Positions 36,483 through 45,025 of a stretch of 64,000 bases of DNA are shown in pieces (the stretch's first letter is position 1; each line of letters opens with the position of its first letter). The DNA is taken from the NCBI GenBank assembly GCA_947476695.1, contig CANJRD010000001.1, positions 124,001 to 188,000 of the forward strand, given 5' to 3'. This DNA is from Rhodospirillaceae bacterium. Its GTDB lineage: Bacteria; Pseudomonadota; Alphaproteobacteria; Rhodospirillales; Rhodospirillaceae. The position numbers were made by a program, and so were the translations under genes. The notes under the pieces were generated by a model. It saw only the letters and a list, made by a program, of their open reading frames with translations, was not told where the DNA came from and searched no databases.

Positions 36483-37898
36483 ATGAGACTCATCCTTTCC
36501 CACCGTCCCACCTTCACCCAGGAACTGGGTGCCACCGCGCATCTGGCCGCGCCCATCGCGCTGGCCTTCGTCGCGCAGCTTGGCATGGGCATGACCGATA
36601 CGATCATGCTCGGCGCGCTGGGCCGCGATGCTTTGGGCGCCGGAGGCCTTGGCGCGGCTGCGTTTTTCGTCAGCTGCAGTGTGGTGCAAGGCATGCTGTC
36701 GGCGGTCGCGATCCTGATCGCGCACGTTCGCGGCGCGCAGAACGAGGCGCGTATCGGCCTGATTTTGCGGGCCGGCTATGCCGTCGCCTTGCTGTCGGCC
36801 TTGCCCTTGATGGTGCTGCTGTGGTTCGCCGAACCCTTGCTGCTCGCGGCCGGCGAACCGCCCGCGCTGGCGGCGATGGTCGCGCCTTATGTACGGGTGT
36901 TGGCTTTGGCGACACCGGCTTTCATGTGGCTGGCGACACAGCGGTCTTACCTGTCGGCGATGTCACGGCCCCGACTGATCCCGTTTGTCAGTCTCAGCGC
37001 GTTGGTGGTCAACGGCCTGCTCAACTACGGCCTGATCCACGGTGCCTGGGGATTGCCGGAGATCGGCTATCTCGGCTCGGCGATGGCGACCGCGATCACG
37101 ATCTACCTGCAAGTGATCGTGATGAGTGTCGGCATGCGGCTGATGCGCGGGTTGCCGCGCGCCAAGCTGGTGGGCGCGATTGCCTGGGCCGACGCGCGCG
37201 AGATCCTGCATCTCGGCTGGGCCATCGCGATCACCGTCGGCGTGGAGTCGGGCGTGTTCTTTGCCGCCGCCTTGTTGATGGGCATCATCGGCCCGTCCGC
37301 TTTGGCAGCGCACCAGATCACCATTCAGTTCGCGGCGATGATGTTCATGGTGCCGATGGCGACGGGTCAGGCCGCCAACGTGCGCGTCGGCTTCCATGCC
37401 GGCGCGGGCGCGATGCACGCCGCACAGCGTGCGGGTTACGCCGCCCTGACCATCGGCGCGGTGTTCGCCGTCGTGGCGGGCGGACTGATCGCGATCTTCC
37501 CCGAGCGCATCGCGGCACTGTTCGGGCTGGATCCGACCAACCCGACCGACGCCGATGTGATGGCGCAGGCCGCCAAGCTGCTGGTGATCTGCGCGGCGTT
37601 CCAGTTGGCCGACGGCGCACAGACCATCGTGCTGGGTGCGCTGCGCGGCCTGAAGGACACCCGCGTGCCGATGCTGATGGCGAGTGCCGGCTACTGGCTG
37701 GTGGGATTCCCCACCGCCTGGCTGTTCGGCCTCAAGCTCGGCTACGGCGGACCCGGCGTGTGGTGGGCCTTGGCGTTGTCGTTGTGCGTCGTGGCGGTGA
37801 TGTTGCTCTGGCGTTTCCAGAACGTCAGCAGCCGCGCGCGGGACGGCGCCAGGATCGAAGACGCGGCGCGAATGGCTTTCGCTCCGGCGGTGGCTTAG
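36483..37898 (+). CDS. MATE-family multidrug efflux transporter
   Basis: 471 residues with 12 predicted membrane segments in two homologous halves. The first half starts with APIALAFVAQLGMGMTDTIMLGALG, and the second contains AHQITIQFAAMMFMVPMATGQAANVRVG. This is the NorM/DinF-type arrangement that exports cationic drugs or metabolites using a Na+ or H+ gradient. A strong hairpin sits directly before the start codon, with no clear ribosome-binding site outside it. The gene is unpaired: the next gene is convergent after 42 bases. Confidence 0.93.
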   Translation: MRLILSHRPTFTQELGATAHLAAPIALAFVAQLGMGMTDTIMLGALGRDALGAGGLGAAAFFVSCSVVQGMLSAVAILIAHVRGAQNEARIGLILRAGYAVALLSALPLMVLLWFAEPLLLAAGEPPALAAMVAPYVRVLALATPAFMWLATQRSYLSAMSRPRLIPFVSLSALVVNGLLNYGLIHGAWGLPEIGYLGSAMATAITIYLQVIVMSVGMRLMRGLPRAKLVGAIAWADAREILHLGWAIAITVGVESGVFFAAALLMGIIGPSALAAHQITIQFAAMMFMVPMATGQAANVRVGFHAGAGAMHAAQRAGYAALTIGAVFAVVAGGLIAIFPERIAALFGLDPTNPTDADVMAQAAKLLVICAAFQLADGAQTIVLGALRGLKDTRVPMLMASAGYWLVGFPTAWLFGLKLGYGGPGVWWALALSLCVVAVMLLWRFQNVSSRARDGARIEDAARMAFAPAVA

Positions 37899-37940
37899 AC
37901 CCCTAAGCCGCCGCCGGGTGAAGCCGGGGTCATCTAAGAG

Positions 37941-39689
37941 TTAAGCGACGTCCGGCGTGTAGTGGGTCTTCAGGCTGGAGACCAGATCGTCGAAGGCGAT
38001 GCACTGCACGCGCGGATCTTCCTTGCGCACGCGGCCGGCTTCCGGATCGGTGATAATGTTGATCACCGTCGTGCCGTCGGCCGCGAACGCACGCTTCAGC
38101 GCCGGGGCGATGTCGGCCTGCTTCTCCACGCGCACGCCGTTCGCGCCGTAAGCCTGGGCGATCAGCTGATAGTCGCAGTGGCCGAACTCGACATTGATAT
38201 GCGTGCCCATGTTCTTGACCTGGCCGTGCTTCTCGGTGCCCCAGCCGCCATCGTTGTTGATGATGGAGACGATCTTCAGGCCCGCCATCACCGCGCCGTT
38301 GAACTCCGAGGCATAGAAGCCGAAGGACCCGTCGCCGGAGACAAGCACCACCGGACGCGGCGGTTTGCCCGTGTTGCCCGCTTCTTCCTTCGCCCAGGCC
38401 GCCGCGCCGAGCGCCAGCGGCGTGCCGATGCCCATCGAGCCAAGCGGATAGTGATCCATGAAGGCGCGCTCTTTGCGGATGCGCAGGATGGCGTACATCC
38501 AGTTCTGCGTATCGGCGCCGTCGCCCACGTAGATCGCGTCCTCGGGCATCTGTTCCATCAGCTCGCGCGCGATGCGGTACGGGTGGATCGGGCCGGTATC
38601 GCCACGGCCGAGTTCGTCCATGCGGGCCAGACGCGTGGTCATCGCCTCGTTCACCCACTTCGGCGCGCCGGGGTTCTTCACACCGCGCTTGGCCAGCGCC
38701 GCGTCGAGCTTTTCGGCGAAAAGGCGCGCATCGCTGACGACACCGATATCGGGCATGCGGTTGCGGCCGATCTCCTCGGCGTTCACGTCGACCTGGATGA
38801 ACTTCGCATTGGCGGCGAAGCGCGGCGCGAGACCGTAGCCCATGCGCTGCGTGAGACGGATGCCGAGGCACAGCACCACGTCGGCATGGCGCGCCGCGAC
38901 CTGCGCGAGCGGCCACGAGAAGCTATGCACGAGATCTTCCGGCACCAGACCGCGACCGAGCGCATTCGCCATCGTTGCGAAGCCGTAGTTCTGCACCAGC
39001 TTGCGTACCGCCGGACCGGCGCCCGACAGGCCCGCACCCGTGCCGAGCAGTATCAGCGGCTGCTTCGCTTTCGCCAGCAGATCGGCGGCGCGTTCCACGG
39101 CTTCATCCGAGGGGCCCGCGTTCACCGGAATCGTGACGTTGATTTCCGCCTTCTCCGCCATTTCGGCGGCGAGGCCTTCCATGTTGCCGGGAATGCCGAG
39201 CACCGCGACACCGGGACGGCCCGAGAGCGCCTGACGCGCGGCGGCGTGCACGTATTCTTCCAAGCGCTCGATGCTGTGAACCGAGCGCGCCCATTTCACG
39301 AAGGGTTTCACCATCTCGAGTTCGTCGTCGCCGCGCCCGCTGTTGACCTCGACCTGGCTGGGCGCGTGCAGCGTCGACAGTACCAGCACGGGCGAGCCGG
39401 CCAGCTGGGCGGTGAGGATGCCGCCCATCGCGTTCGGCAGACCCTGTTCGTTGACGATCATCGCGATGCCGAGCTTGCCCGAGGCGCGCGCATAACCGTC
39501 GGCTGCCGCGACCGTGGCCGATTCATGCCGGCTGGAAATCACGGTCCAGGGATGCGTGGCCTTGTTCTTCTCCATCGATAACAACAGATGAGCGTGGGCA
39601 GTGCCGGCCAGCGCGAAGCAGGTGTGCACGTTGTAGCGCTGGAGGGCGCGATTCAAAATGTCGCCGCCGCTCATCTTGTTGGTCGCCAT
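37941..39689 (-). CDS. Thiamine diphosphate-dependent enzyme (acetolactate synthase-like)
   Basis: 582 residues with three domains in the usual order. The N-terminal PYR domain has the catalytic Glu in SSRHESATVAAADGYA. The central domain includes LILLGTGAGLSGA. The C-terminal PP domain has the ThDP motif GDGSFGFYASE ending NNDGGWG. It could be a decarboxylase or an acetohydroxyacid synthase-like enzyme. No small regulatory subunit lies beside it, so a catabolic role is more likely than branched-chain synthesis. It follows the M24 gene by 40 bases and is last in an Adh-M24-ThDP series. The start ATG has GGAAG upstream. Confidence 0.9.
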   Translation of the reverse strand: MATNKMSGGDILNRALQRYNVHTCFALAGTAHAHLLLSMEKNKATHPWTVISSRHESATVAAADGYARASGKLGIAMIVNEQGLPNAMGGILTAQLAGSPVLVLSTLHAPSQVEVNSGRGDDELEMVKPFVKWARSVHSIERLEEYVHAAARQALSGRPGVAVLGIPGNMEGLAAEMAEKAEINVTIPVNAGPSDEAVERAADLLAKAKQPLILLGTGAGLSGAGPAVRKLVQNYGFATMANALGRGLVPEDLVHSFSWPLAQVAARHADVVLCLGIRLTQRMGYGLAPRFAANAKFIQVDVNAEEIGRNRMPDIGVVSDARLFAEKLDAALAKRGVKNPGAPKWVNEAMTTRLARMDELGRGDTGPIHPYRIARELMEQMPEDAIYVGDGADTQNWMYAILRIRKERAFMDHYPLGSMGIGTPLALGAAAWAKEEAGNTGKPPRPVVLVSGDGSFGFYASEFNGAVMAGLKIVSIINNDGGWGTEKHGQVKNMGTHINVEFGHCDYQLIAQAYGANGVRVEKQADIAPALKRAFAADGTTVINIITDPEAGRVRKEDPRVQCIAFDDLVSSLKTHYTPDVA

Positions 39690-39729
39690 GGTTCCGCTTC
39701 CTTCGCGCTGACGATTGTCTCGACGATGC

Positions 39730-41007
39730 CTACCGCGCCGCGTGCGGCAAGCCACCGGGGGGCAAAACACGCAGCGACACATCGAGGGAATTGAACGGCT
39801 CGATGCCCGTCTTGGTGACACGCACCGTATCCTCACAGTGCAGATTGCCCCAACCGACTTCGTAGTACGGCATGTCGAGCGTGAAAACCATGTTCTCCTG
39901 GAACACGAAATCGCCCTGGCTACCGGGCAGCTGCGGACCGATCGGCAGCGGGTGGTCGGTGTGCTCAAGGCCCACAGAGTGGGGCGTGCAGATCGAGAAA
40001 CCCTCGAAGCCCTTTTTACGCACGGCTTCGAGCACGGTCCTGGTCAGGTCTTTGCCCGTTACACCCGGCTTGATCATGTCGTAGGCGACATCGCAGCCGA
40101 ATTTCAGCGCCGCGGCGCGGTTGATCATCTCGTCGGTCGGCGTGCCGCAGATGGCGATGCGGCCAAGATCGCCGTGGTAATATTGATATTCGCAAAGACC
40201 GTCGAACGTGACGACCTTGTCCTGCTCGATGATGCCGCGGCGCTTGCCCATATGGCCGCAGGACAAGTACACCGGCCGGCCGCCCTGCTTGGCGATCCCG
40301 ACATTGTAGACCTGTTCGAGATCGGTCTGGCGCAAGCCGACGTGCAGCGCGGCGATACACTCGTTCACCGCCACTTCGTTCATCGCGGCGGCTTTGCGCA
40401 GATGCGCGAGCTCGGCCTCGGTCTTCACCATCCGGATTTCACGGAAGATCGTGGTGGCGTCGATGCCAGTGAGATTGGGCAAGCCCATCCCGTTCAGCCA
40501 GCCGATGACGCGCGGATCGTCGCAGCCGACGCGTGCATTCGCGAGGCCTGCGTCCTTGACCGCCTTCCGCAAAGCGTAAGTCGGGTTGACCGAGTAGTTA
40601 CCTTTGAAGCCTTGCGTGAATTCGAGATAGCTGCGGTCGTCGTCGCGCAAGCTCTCGTGACGCACTTTATAACGCGCGCCTTCCTGCGAGGCTTCCGGCT
40701 CCTCGACGTCGGGATCGTAGTCCCGCGCGCCGAGGTTCACCGGATGAGTGTAAGCGCAGATATTCGGAACCCAGGTCAGTTCCGGCGTCTCGTGGAAGCG
40801 GATCATCTCCACCGCCGTCACGATCAACGCGGCCGGCGCATTCTCATCACGCGGCAGGACCGCGTAGTTGTAGAAGCTGCGCCGCATGCGCATCAACGGA
40901 CCCCAATAGTCCGTGAGGTAATAGACATTCACCTGATTGACCGCGATGAGGCCGTCGATCTTGTGCCTGTCCATGACCTCCATGGCACGCGGCTTGTTGA
41001 GCAGCAT
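39730..41007 (-). CDS. M24-family (Xaa-Pro peptidase/creatinase-like) metalloenzyme
   Basis: 425 residues with a creatinase N-terminal domain (about 1-170) and the pita-bread M24 domain. All five metal ligands of the aminopeptidase P type are visible in order: Asp in FDGLCEYQYYHGDLGR (two), His in CTPHSVGLEH, Glu in FQENMVFTLD and Glu in HCEDTVRV. The N-terminal insert DPDVEEPEASQEGARYKV is unlike typical aminopeptidase P. The members of this family include non-peptidases, so the substrate may be a small amide or amine. It follows the alcohol dehydrogenase gene by 13 bases. Confidence 0.9.
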   Translation of the reverse strand: MLLNKPRAMEVMDRHKIDGLIAVNQVNVYYLTDYWGPLMRMRRSFYNYAVLPRDENAPAALIVTAVEMIRFHETPELTWVPNICAYTHPVNLGARDYDPDVEEPEASQEGARYKVRHESLRDDDRSYLEFTQGFKGNYSVNPTYALRKAVKDAGLANARVGCDDPRVIGWLNGMGLPNLTGIDATTIFREIRMVKTEAELAHLRKAAAMNEVAVNECIAALHVGLRQTDLEQVYNVGIAKQGGRPVYLSCGHMGKRRGIIEQDKVVTFDGLCEYQYYHGDLGRIAICGTPTDEMINRAAALKFGCDVAYDMIKPGVTGKDLTRTVLEAVRKKGFEGFSICTPHSVGLEHTDHPLPIGPQLPGSQGDFVFQENMVFTLDMPYYEVGWGNLHCEDTVRVTKTGIEPFNSLDVSLRVLPPGGLPHAAR

Positions 41008-41020
41008 CGGGCCGAGCCCC

Positions 41021-42145
41021 TTAGAACATGATGATCTGTCGCACCGTAGCACCCGTTGCCAGGCGGTCGAAGGCGACATTGATGTCGTCGAGCGAAATGC
41101 GGTCGCTCATGAGACGATCGACCGGCAATTTCCCGGCGCGGTACATGTCGATATACAACGGTATGTCGCGCAACGGCACGCAGGAGCCGACGTAGCTGCC
41201 CTTCAGCGTACGTTCTTCGGCGACCATCTGGACCGGCGGGATCGAGATCGTTTTCGTCGGATGCGGCAGACCGGCAGTGACGGTTTCGCCGCCGCGACGG
41301 GTGATCTTCCAGGCCAGTTCGAGCGCCGGGATCGAGCCCGCCATCTCGAACGCATAATCGACGCCGCCGTTCGTCGCGGCCTTCACCTGATCGACGATGT
41401 CTTCGTCTTTCGCATTGAAGGTGTGTGTCGCGCCGAGCTGACGGGCGAAAGCCAGTTTATCGTCGCGCAGATCGATGGCGATGACCTGACGCGCGCCGAC
41501 GGCAACGGCGCCGAGCAAGCTGGTCAAACCGACGCCGCCAAGGCCGATGACGGCGACACGCGCGCCGGCTTTGACGCGCGAGGTGTTGAACACCGCGCCG
41601 ACGCCCGTGATGACCGCGCAGCCGAACAGCGCGGCTTCATCGAACGGGAGTTTGTCGTCGATCTTCACGCAAGAGTTCTCGGACACGACCGCGTATTCCG
41701 CGAAGGCCGCGACGCCGAGCAGGTGGTTCACGTCCTTGCCGTTCTCGTGGATGCGGCGCGTGCCGGAGATCAGCGTGCCGGCCGCGTTCGACTTCGCGGC
41801 GGGTTCGCAGAGCGCGGGCCGACCCTCGGCGCAAGGCACGCAGTGGCCGCAGCTGGGCACGAAGACCATGACGACGTGATCGCCGACCTTGAAGCGCGTC
41901 ACGCCCTTGCCGACCTCCGTTACGATGCCCGCCGCTTCATGGCCAAGCACCATCGGCATCGGACGCGGACGGTTGCCATCCACCACCGACAGATCGGAGT
42001 GGCAGAGGCCCGCGGCCTTGATCTGAACAAGGACTTCGCCATCGCCCGGCGGATCGAGATCGATGGTTTCGATCTTCAGCGGCTTGCTCTCGGCATAGGG
42101 CTGCTTGGCGCCCATTTCGTGAAGGACGGCGGCGCGAACGCGCAT
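41021..42145 (-). CDS. Zinc-dependent MDR alcohol dehydrogenase
   Basis: 374 residues of the medium-chain dehydrogenase/reductase family. The catalytic zinc site appears as AAGLCHSD and GHEAAG, and the structural zinc loop as PSCGHCVPCAEGRPALC. The NAD(P)-binding motif is VIGLGGVGLTSLLGA. It resembles class III-type or AdhP-like enzymes that oxidise alcohols or thiol-adducts. It begins the leftward trio with the M24 and ThDP enzymes, so it probably acts in the same small-molecule pathway. The divergent side leads to a small ORF and threonine ammonia-lyase. Confidence 0.92.
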   Translation of the reverse strand: MRVRAAVLHEMGAKQPYAESKPLKIETIDLDPPGDGEVLVQIKAAGLCHSDLSVVDGNRPRPMPMVLGHEAAGIVTEVGKGVTRFKVGDHVVMVFVPSCGHCVPCAEGRPALCEPAAKSNAAGTLISGTRRIHENGKDVNHLLGVAAFAEYAVVSENSCVKIDDKLPFDEAALFGCAVITGVGAVFNTSRVKAGARVAVIGLGGVGLTSLLGAVAVGARQVIAIDLRDDKLAFARQLGATHTFNAKDEDIVDQVKAATNGGVDYAFEMAGSIPALELAWKITRRGGETVTAGLPHPTKTISIPPVQMVAEERTLKGSYVGSCVPLRDIPLYIDMYRAGKLPVDRLMSDRISLDDINVAFDRLATGATVRQIIMF

Positions 42146-42228
42146 GTTCTAAGGTTCCTCAAGTGGATGGAGTTGGGCGCATTTTAGTGATGCTTGCGCG
42201 CCTGTCACGCTGGACGTATGACCGCTCC

Positions 42229-42399
42229 ATGAGCATCACATGGTATTTCCTCCTGGCGATCGGATTCCTGATCCTGGTCATCCTCTCGGTGCCGGACGAC
42301 GGGCCGACAGCACCTGATGCGCCCGAGGCATCGCACTCCCTGCTTGTGCCGTCCGGTACGCTTTTCCCCAACTTGCAATCGCGGGTCCGGACCTGCTAA
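42229..42399 (+). CDS. Possible small single-span membrane protein, 56 aa
   Basis: 56 residues; MSITWYFLLAIGFLILVILS is a clear transmembrane helix, followed by an acidic, Pro-rich tail (VPDDGPTAPDAPEA). No good ribosome-binding site precedes the ATG, and I recognise no family. Its composition is plausible for a real small membrane protein in this GC-rich genome, but evidence is limited to the reading frame and hydrophobicity. Confidence 0.35.
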   Translation: MSITWYFLLAIGFLILVILSVPDDGPTAPDAPEASHSLLVPSGTLFPNLQSRVRTC

Positions 42400-42444
42400 G
42401 CCACGCCCATGATGCAACGGATCGCCAGCATTCGAATTAGCACC

Positions 42445-42466
42445 CCGATTCTCTAACGAGAATCGG
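42445..42466 (+). promoter_or_regulatory. Perfect 9-bp hairpin upstream of threonine ammonia-lyase
   Basis: CCGATTCTC pairs with GAGAATCGG across a TAAC loop, 56 bases before the GTG start of the lyase. It is followed by TCTGTCTGCTTTT, so it could be a weak terminator/attenuator or an operator palindrome. No regulator is known. Confidence 0.4.
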
Positions 42467-42521
42467 TCTGTCTGCTTTTCGCCTGCTTGCTCGCATCTCC
42501 TTACCGAAGGATTCCGTTGCC

Positions 42522-43754
42522 GTGGACACTGTCGCCACCACCCTCACCGCCGATCACCTGAAGCGTACCCGCGCGCGCATCGCGGCCGAGCTCGTGCAGA
42601 CCCCGACGCTGCCGTGCGAGGGCCTGTCGCGCCTCACCGGCGCGAACGTCTACGTCAAATTCGAGAACCTGCAGCACACCGGCGCCTTCAAGGCGCGCGG
42701 CGCCATCGCCAAGCTGACGACCCTGACCGAGGCGCAGCGCAAGGCCGGCGTCATCGCGATGTCGGCTGGAAATCACGCGCAAGGCGTGGCGTTCCATGCC
42801 GGGCGCATGAACATCCCCGCCACGATCGTCATGCCCAAGGGCACGCCCTTCATGAAGATCCGCAAGACCCGCGACTATGGCGCGGAGGTTGTGCTGGAGG
42901 GCGACGTATTGGCGGAATCCGCCGCCGCCGCCGAACGCATCGCGAAAGAGCGCGGCTTGACGTTCGTGCATCCCTACAACGATCTTGAAGTGATCGCGGG
43001 CCAGGGCAGCATCGGCTTCGAGATGCTGGAGGCGGTGCCCGATCTCGACATGATGGTGATCCCCGTGGGCGGCGGCGGCCTGATCGCCGGCATCGCCATC
43101 GCGGCGAAAAGCATGAAGCCCAGCATCGACATCATCGGTGTCGAGCCGGAGCTTTATCCGTCGATGACCAATGCGTTGCAGGGCCGCAAGAAGCCCTGCA
43201 GCGGCTCGACCATCGCCGAGGGCATCGCGGTGCGTGACGTCGGCGCACTGACGGTGCCAATTGTGAAGGACTTGGTGCGGGCGGTGGTGACCGCGACGGA
43301 GACCAATATCGAACGCGCCATGGCGATGTTCGTGACCATGACGAAGTCGGTTGCCGAGGGTGCGGGTGCCTCAGCCCTGGCCGCGTTACTTGAACATCCC
43401 GATTTGTTCGCAGGCCGCAAGGTCGGCTTGCTGCTGTCGGGCGGCAATGCGGACGCGCGCATGCTGTCGTCGGTATTGATGCGCGACCTCGTACGCGGCG
43501 GCCAGGTGCTGACGCTGCTGATCGAGATGCCGGACAAACCGGGGCAGTTACATCTCGTCTCAGGCATCTGCGCCGAATACGGCGCCAATGTGCTGGAAGT
43601 CTCGCATGGCCGCTTCGCCATGGACCTGTCGGCCAGCTCGGCGCGCCTGGCGATCACCATCGAGACGCGCGATCAGGAGCACGCCCAGCAGGTCATGGAC
43701 GCCATCCGGGCCGCGGGTTTCATACTGAACGTCCGCGACCCGAACGCGCCGTGA
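42522..43754 (+). CDS. Threonine ammonia-lyase with C-terminal ACT domain
   Basis: 410 residues. A PLP enzyme that deaminates L-threonine to 2-oxobutanoate. The PLP lysine is in HTGAFKARGA. Other motifs are SAGNHAQGVA, PVGGGGLIAGIA and LLSGGNAD. An ACT-like domain (about 325-405, beginning LLIEMPDKPGQLHLVSGI) suggests feedback control by an amino acid. It is a single-ACT enzyme, closer to the IlvA/TdcB type with one regulatory domain than to two-ACT E. coli IlvA. GTG start with AAGGA 10 bases upstream. A perfect hairpin lies in its leader. Biosynthetic and catabolic roles cannot be separated here. Confidence 0.94.
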   Translation: MDTVATTLTADHLKRTRARIAAELVQTPTLPCEGLSRLTGANVYVKFENLQHTGAFKARGAIAKLTTLTEAQRKAGVIAMSAGNHAQGVAFHAGRMNIPATIVMPKGTPFMKIRKTRDYGAEVVLEGDVLAESAAAAERIAKERGLTFVHPYNDLEVIAGQGSIGFEMLEAVPDLDMMVIPVGGGGLIAGIAIAAKSMKPSIDIIGVEPELYPSMTNALQGRKKPCSGSTIAEGIAVRDVGALTVPIVKDLVRAVVTATETNIERAMAMFVTMTKSVAEGAGASALAALLEHPDLFAGRKVGLLLSGGNADARMLSSVLMRDLVRGGQVLTLLIEMPDKPGQLHLVSGICAEYGANVLEVSHGRFAMDLSASSARLAITIETRDQEHAQQVMDAIRAAGFILNVRDPNAP

Positions 43755-43775
43755 GGACGCCCTAGCGCTTGCGTG

Positions 43776-44465
43776 CTAGATCTTCTTCTGGCGCGTGAAG
43801 AGGTTCTTGAACGCCTCTTTGTCGGGGTTGCCGAGCTTCATCACGTCTTCGAGCACCGCCAGCCCGCGCTTGACCGCCGGACGCGCGCCCACGGCTTTGC
43901 GCCAGCGCTTCACGTGCGGATACTTGTCGATGTCGATTTCATGGAAGTCGTTGATCTTCACCCACGGATAGGTGGCGATATCGGCGATGGAGTAGGTATT
44001 GCCGCCGAGGAATTTGCTCTTGCTCAGCCGCTTGTTCATCACGCGGTAAAGCCGCTCCGTTTCCGTCTTATAGCGATCCATCGCGTAAGGAATCTTCTTC
44101 GGCGCATAGCGCAGGAAGTGGCCGCACTGGCCGAACATCGGCCCGACGTTGGCCACCTGGAAGATGGTCCACTGGATCGCGTCGTATCGCGCGGCGGTCG
44201 CCTTGGGCAGGAACTTGCCTGTCTTCTCGGCGAGATACATCAGGATCGCGCCGGATTCGAAGACCTTATAGGGCTTCCCGCCCGGGCCATCGCGGTCGAC
44301 GATCGCGGGGATCTTGTTGTTCGGATTGATCTTCAAGTAGCTGGGCTTGAACTGATCGCCCTTAAGCATGTTGATCGGATGCACCTCGTAATCCAGGCCG
44401 CACTCCTCGAGCATGATGGGAATCTTGTGACCGTTGGGGGTCGGCCAGTAATAGAGATCGATCAT
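43776..44465 (-). CDS. Nu-class-like glutathione S-transferase (YfcG/YghU type)
   Basis: 229 residues. The N-terminal thioredoxin fold carries YWPTPNGHKI, the Thr-Pro-Asn motif of the YfcG/YghU group in place of a catalytic Tyr or Ser. NNKIPAIVD and ESGAILMYLAEK form the glutathione site. The C-terminal helical domain ends RPAVKRGLAVLEDVM. Such proteins reduce disulfide bonds using two glutathiones. It is a single gene, divergent from the small-protein pair at 44616. The substrate is unknown. Confidence 0.92.
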   Translation of the reverse strand: MIDLYYWPTPNGHKIPIMLEECGLDYEVHPINMLKGDQFKPSYLKINPNNKIPAIVDRDGPGGKPYKVFESGAILMYLAEKTGKFLPKATAARYDAIQWTIFQVANVGPMFGQCGHFLRYAPKKIPYAMDRYKTETERLYRVMNKRLSKSKFLGGNTYSIADIATYPWVKINDFHEIDIDKYPHVKRWRKAVGARPAVKRGLAVLEDVMKLGNPDKEAFKNLFTRQKKI

Positions 44466-44521
44466 GCGAAGCCCGCTGAAACTGTGAAAGGACGGCCGCC
44501 TTTATAGCAGGCACCGGCTAG

Positions 44522-44542
44522 AGCTTGCCACGGCGGCAAGCT
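44522..44542. repeat. Perfect 8-bp inverted repeat in the divergent gap
   Basis: AGCTTGCC pairs with GGCAAGCT around an ACGGC loop. It lies between the GST start (44465) and the rightward small genes (44616), so it may be an operator or a leader hairpin for either direction. Its function is unknown. Confidence 0.4.
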
Positions 44543-44615
44543 AAGATCGGCTATGCGCAAACCGCTGCAGACACCGCCGCACCTGACCGGACCTTGGGCT
44601 CCAAAAGGCTCATCG

Positions 44616-44834
44616 ATGAACCGCAAGCGCGTCATCGTCCTGATGACCGTTGCGGTGGCTTTCATGCTGGCCGTGCCGATGACGGCGATCTTCGGCGGCA
44701 TCCCGCCCTGGCCGGTGGTTTTCTGGTTCGTGGCAAGTCACGTGTTCTTCTGCACCGTCATCGCGCGGGTGAAGCCGTTCAAAGGGCCTTACGTCGAGCC
44801 GATGGTCGACGACCTGCCGCCCCCGCCGCCGTAA
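44616..44834 (+). CDS. Small two-span membrane protein, 72 aa
   Basis: 72 residues with two hydrophobic helices (VIVLMTVAVAFMLAVPMTAIF and WPVVFWFVASHVFFCTVI), a basic N-terminus (MNRKR) and a Pro-rich tail ending LPPPPP. I do not recognise the family. I chose ATG 44616 because AAAAGG lies 7 bases upstream; an in-frame ATG at 44553 has no such site and would add a non-membrane leader. Its stop overlaps the next start as TAATG, so the two are translated together. Confidence 0.65.
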   Translation: MNRKRVIVLMTVAVAFMLAVPMTAIFGGIPPWPVVFWFVASHVFFCTVIARVKPFKGPYVEPMVDDLPPPPP

Positions 44835-45025
44835 TGGCCAAAGGTCGCAAACCGCCCCCGGCGAAAGACGCCGCCAATGACGCCGAGGTCTTCGACAAGG
44901 AGACCAAGCGCACCCAGATGCGCGTCGCCAAGACGCACGATAAACTGTCGAAAGCGCTGGACGACCCTGAGATGCGCAAGCAGATGGTCGAGGCCATCCG
45001 CCGGATGATGAGCAAGGACAGCTAA
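44834..45025 (+). CDS. Small charged protein, 63 aa, coupled to the preceding gene
   Basis: 63 residues, highly charged and helical (FDKETKRTQMRVAKTHDKLSK, then MRKQMVEAIRRMM). It starts inside the stop of the two-span membrane protein (TAATG) and ends overlapping the convergent MDR gene by 4 bases. No family is recognised. The translational coupling suggests a partner role with the small membrane protein. Confidence 0.65.
   Translation: MAKGRKPPPAKDAANDAEVFDKETKRTQMRVAKTHDKLSKALDDPEMRKQMVEAIRRMMSKDS

Larger units (their letters stand above)
42146..42521. other. 376-base gap between the alcohol dehydrogenase and threonine ammonia-lyase genes
   Basis: Beyond the possible 56-residue membrane peptide (42229-42399) and the 9-bp hairpin at 42445-42466, I see no gene. 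The stretch must hold promoters for the leftward dehydrogenase trio and the rightward lyase. AAGGA at 42507-42511 is the likely ribosome-binding site of the lyase's GTG start. Confidence 0.5.

Noticed and set aside
37941-39689. Acetolactate synthase of isoleucine/valine synthesis (ilvB)
   Set aside because: No ilvN-type small subunit or ilvC beside it, and it lies with an alcohol dehydrogenase and an M24 enzyme; kept as a generic ThDP enzyme.
39730-41007. DMSP lyase (DddP) assignment for the M24 protein
   Set aside because: The metal-site neighbourhood FDGLCEYQYYHGDLGR does not match the DddP motif I recall.
44522-44542. ACGGC-loop hairpin as a riboswitch for the GST gene
   Set aside because: A single short hairpin with no partner element and no link between the neighbouring genes and guanidine; kept only as an inverted repeat.
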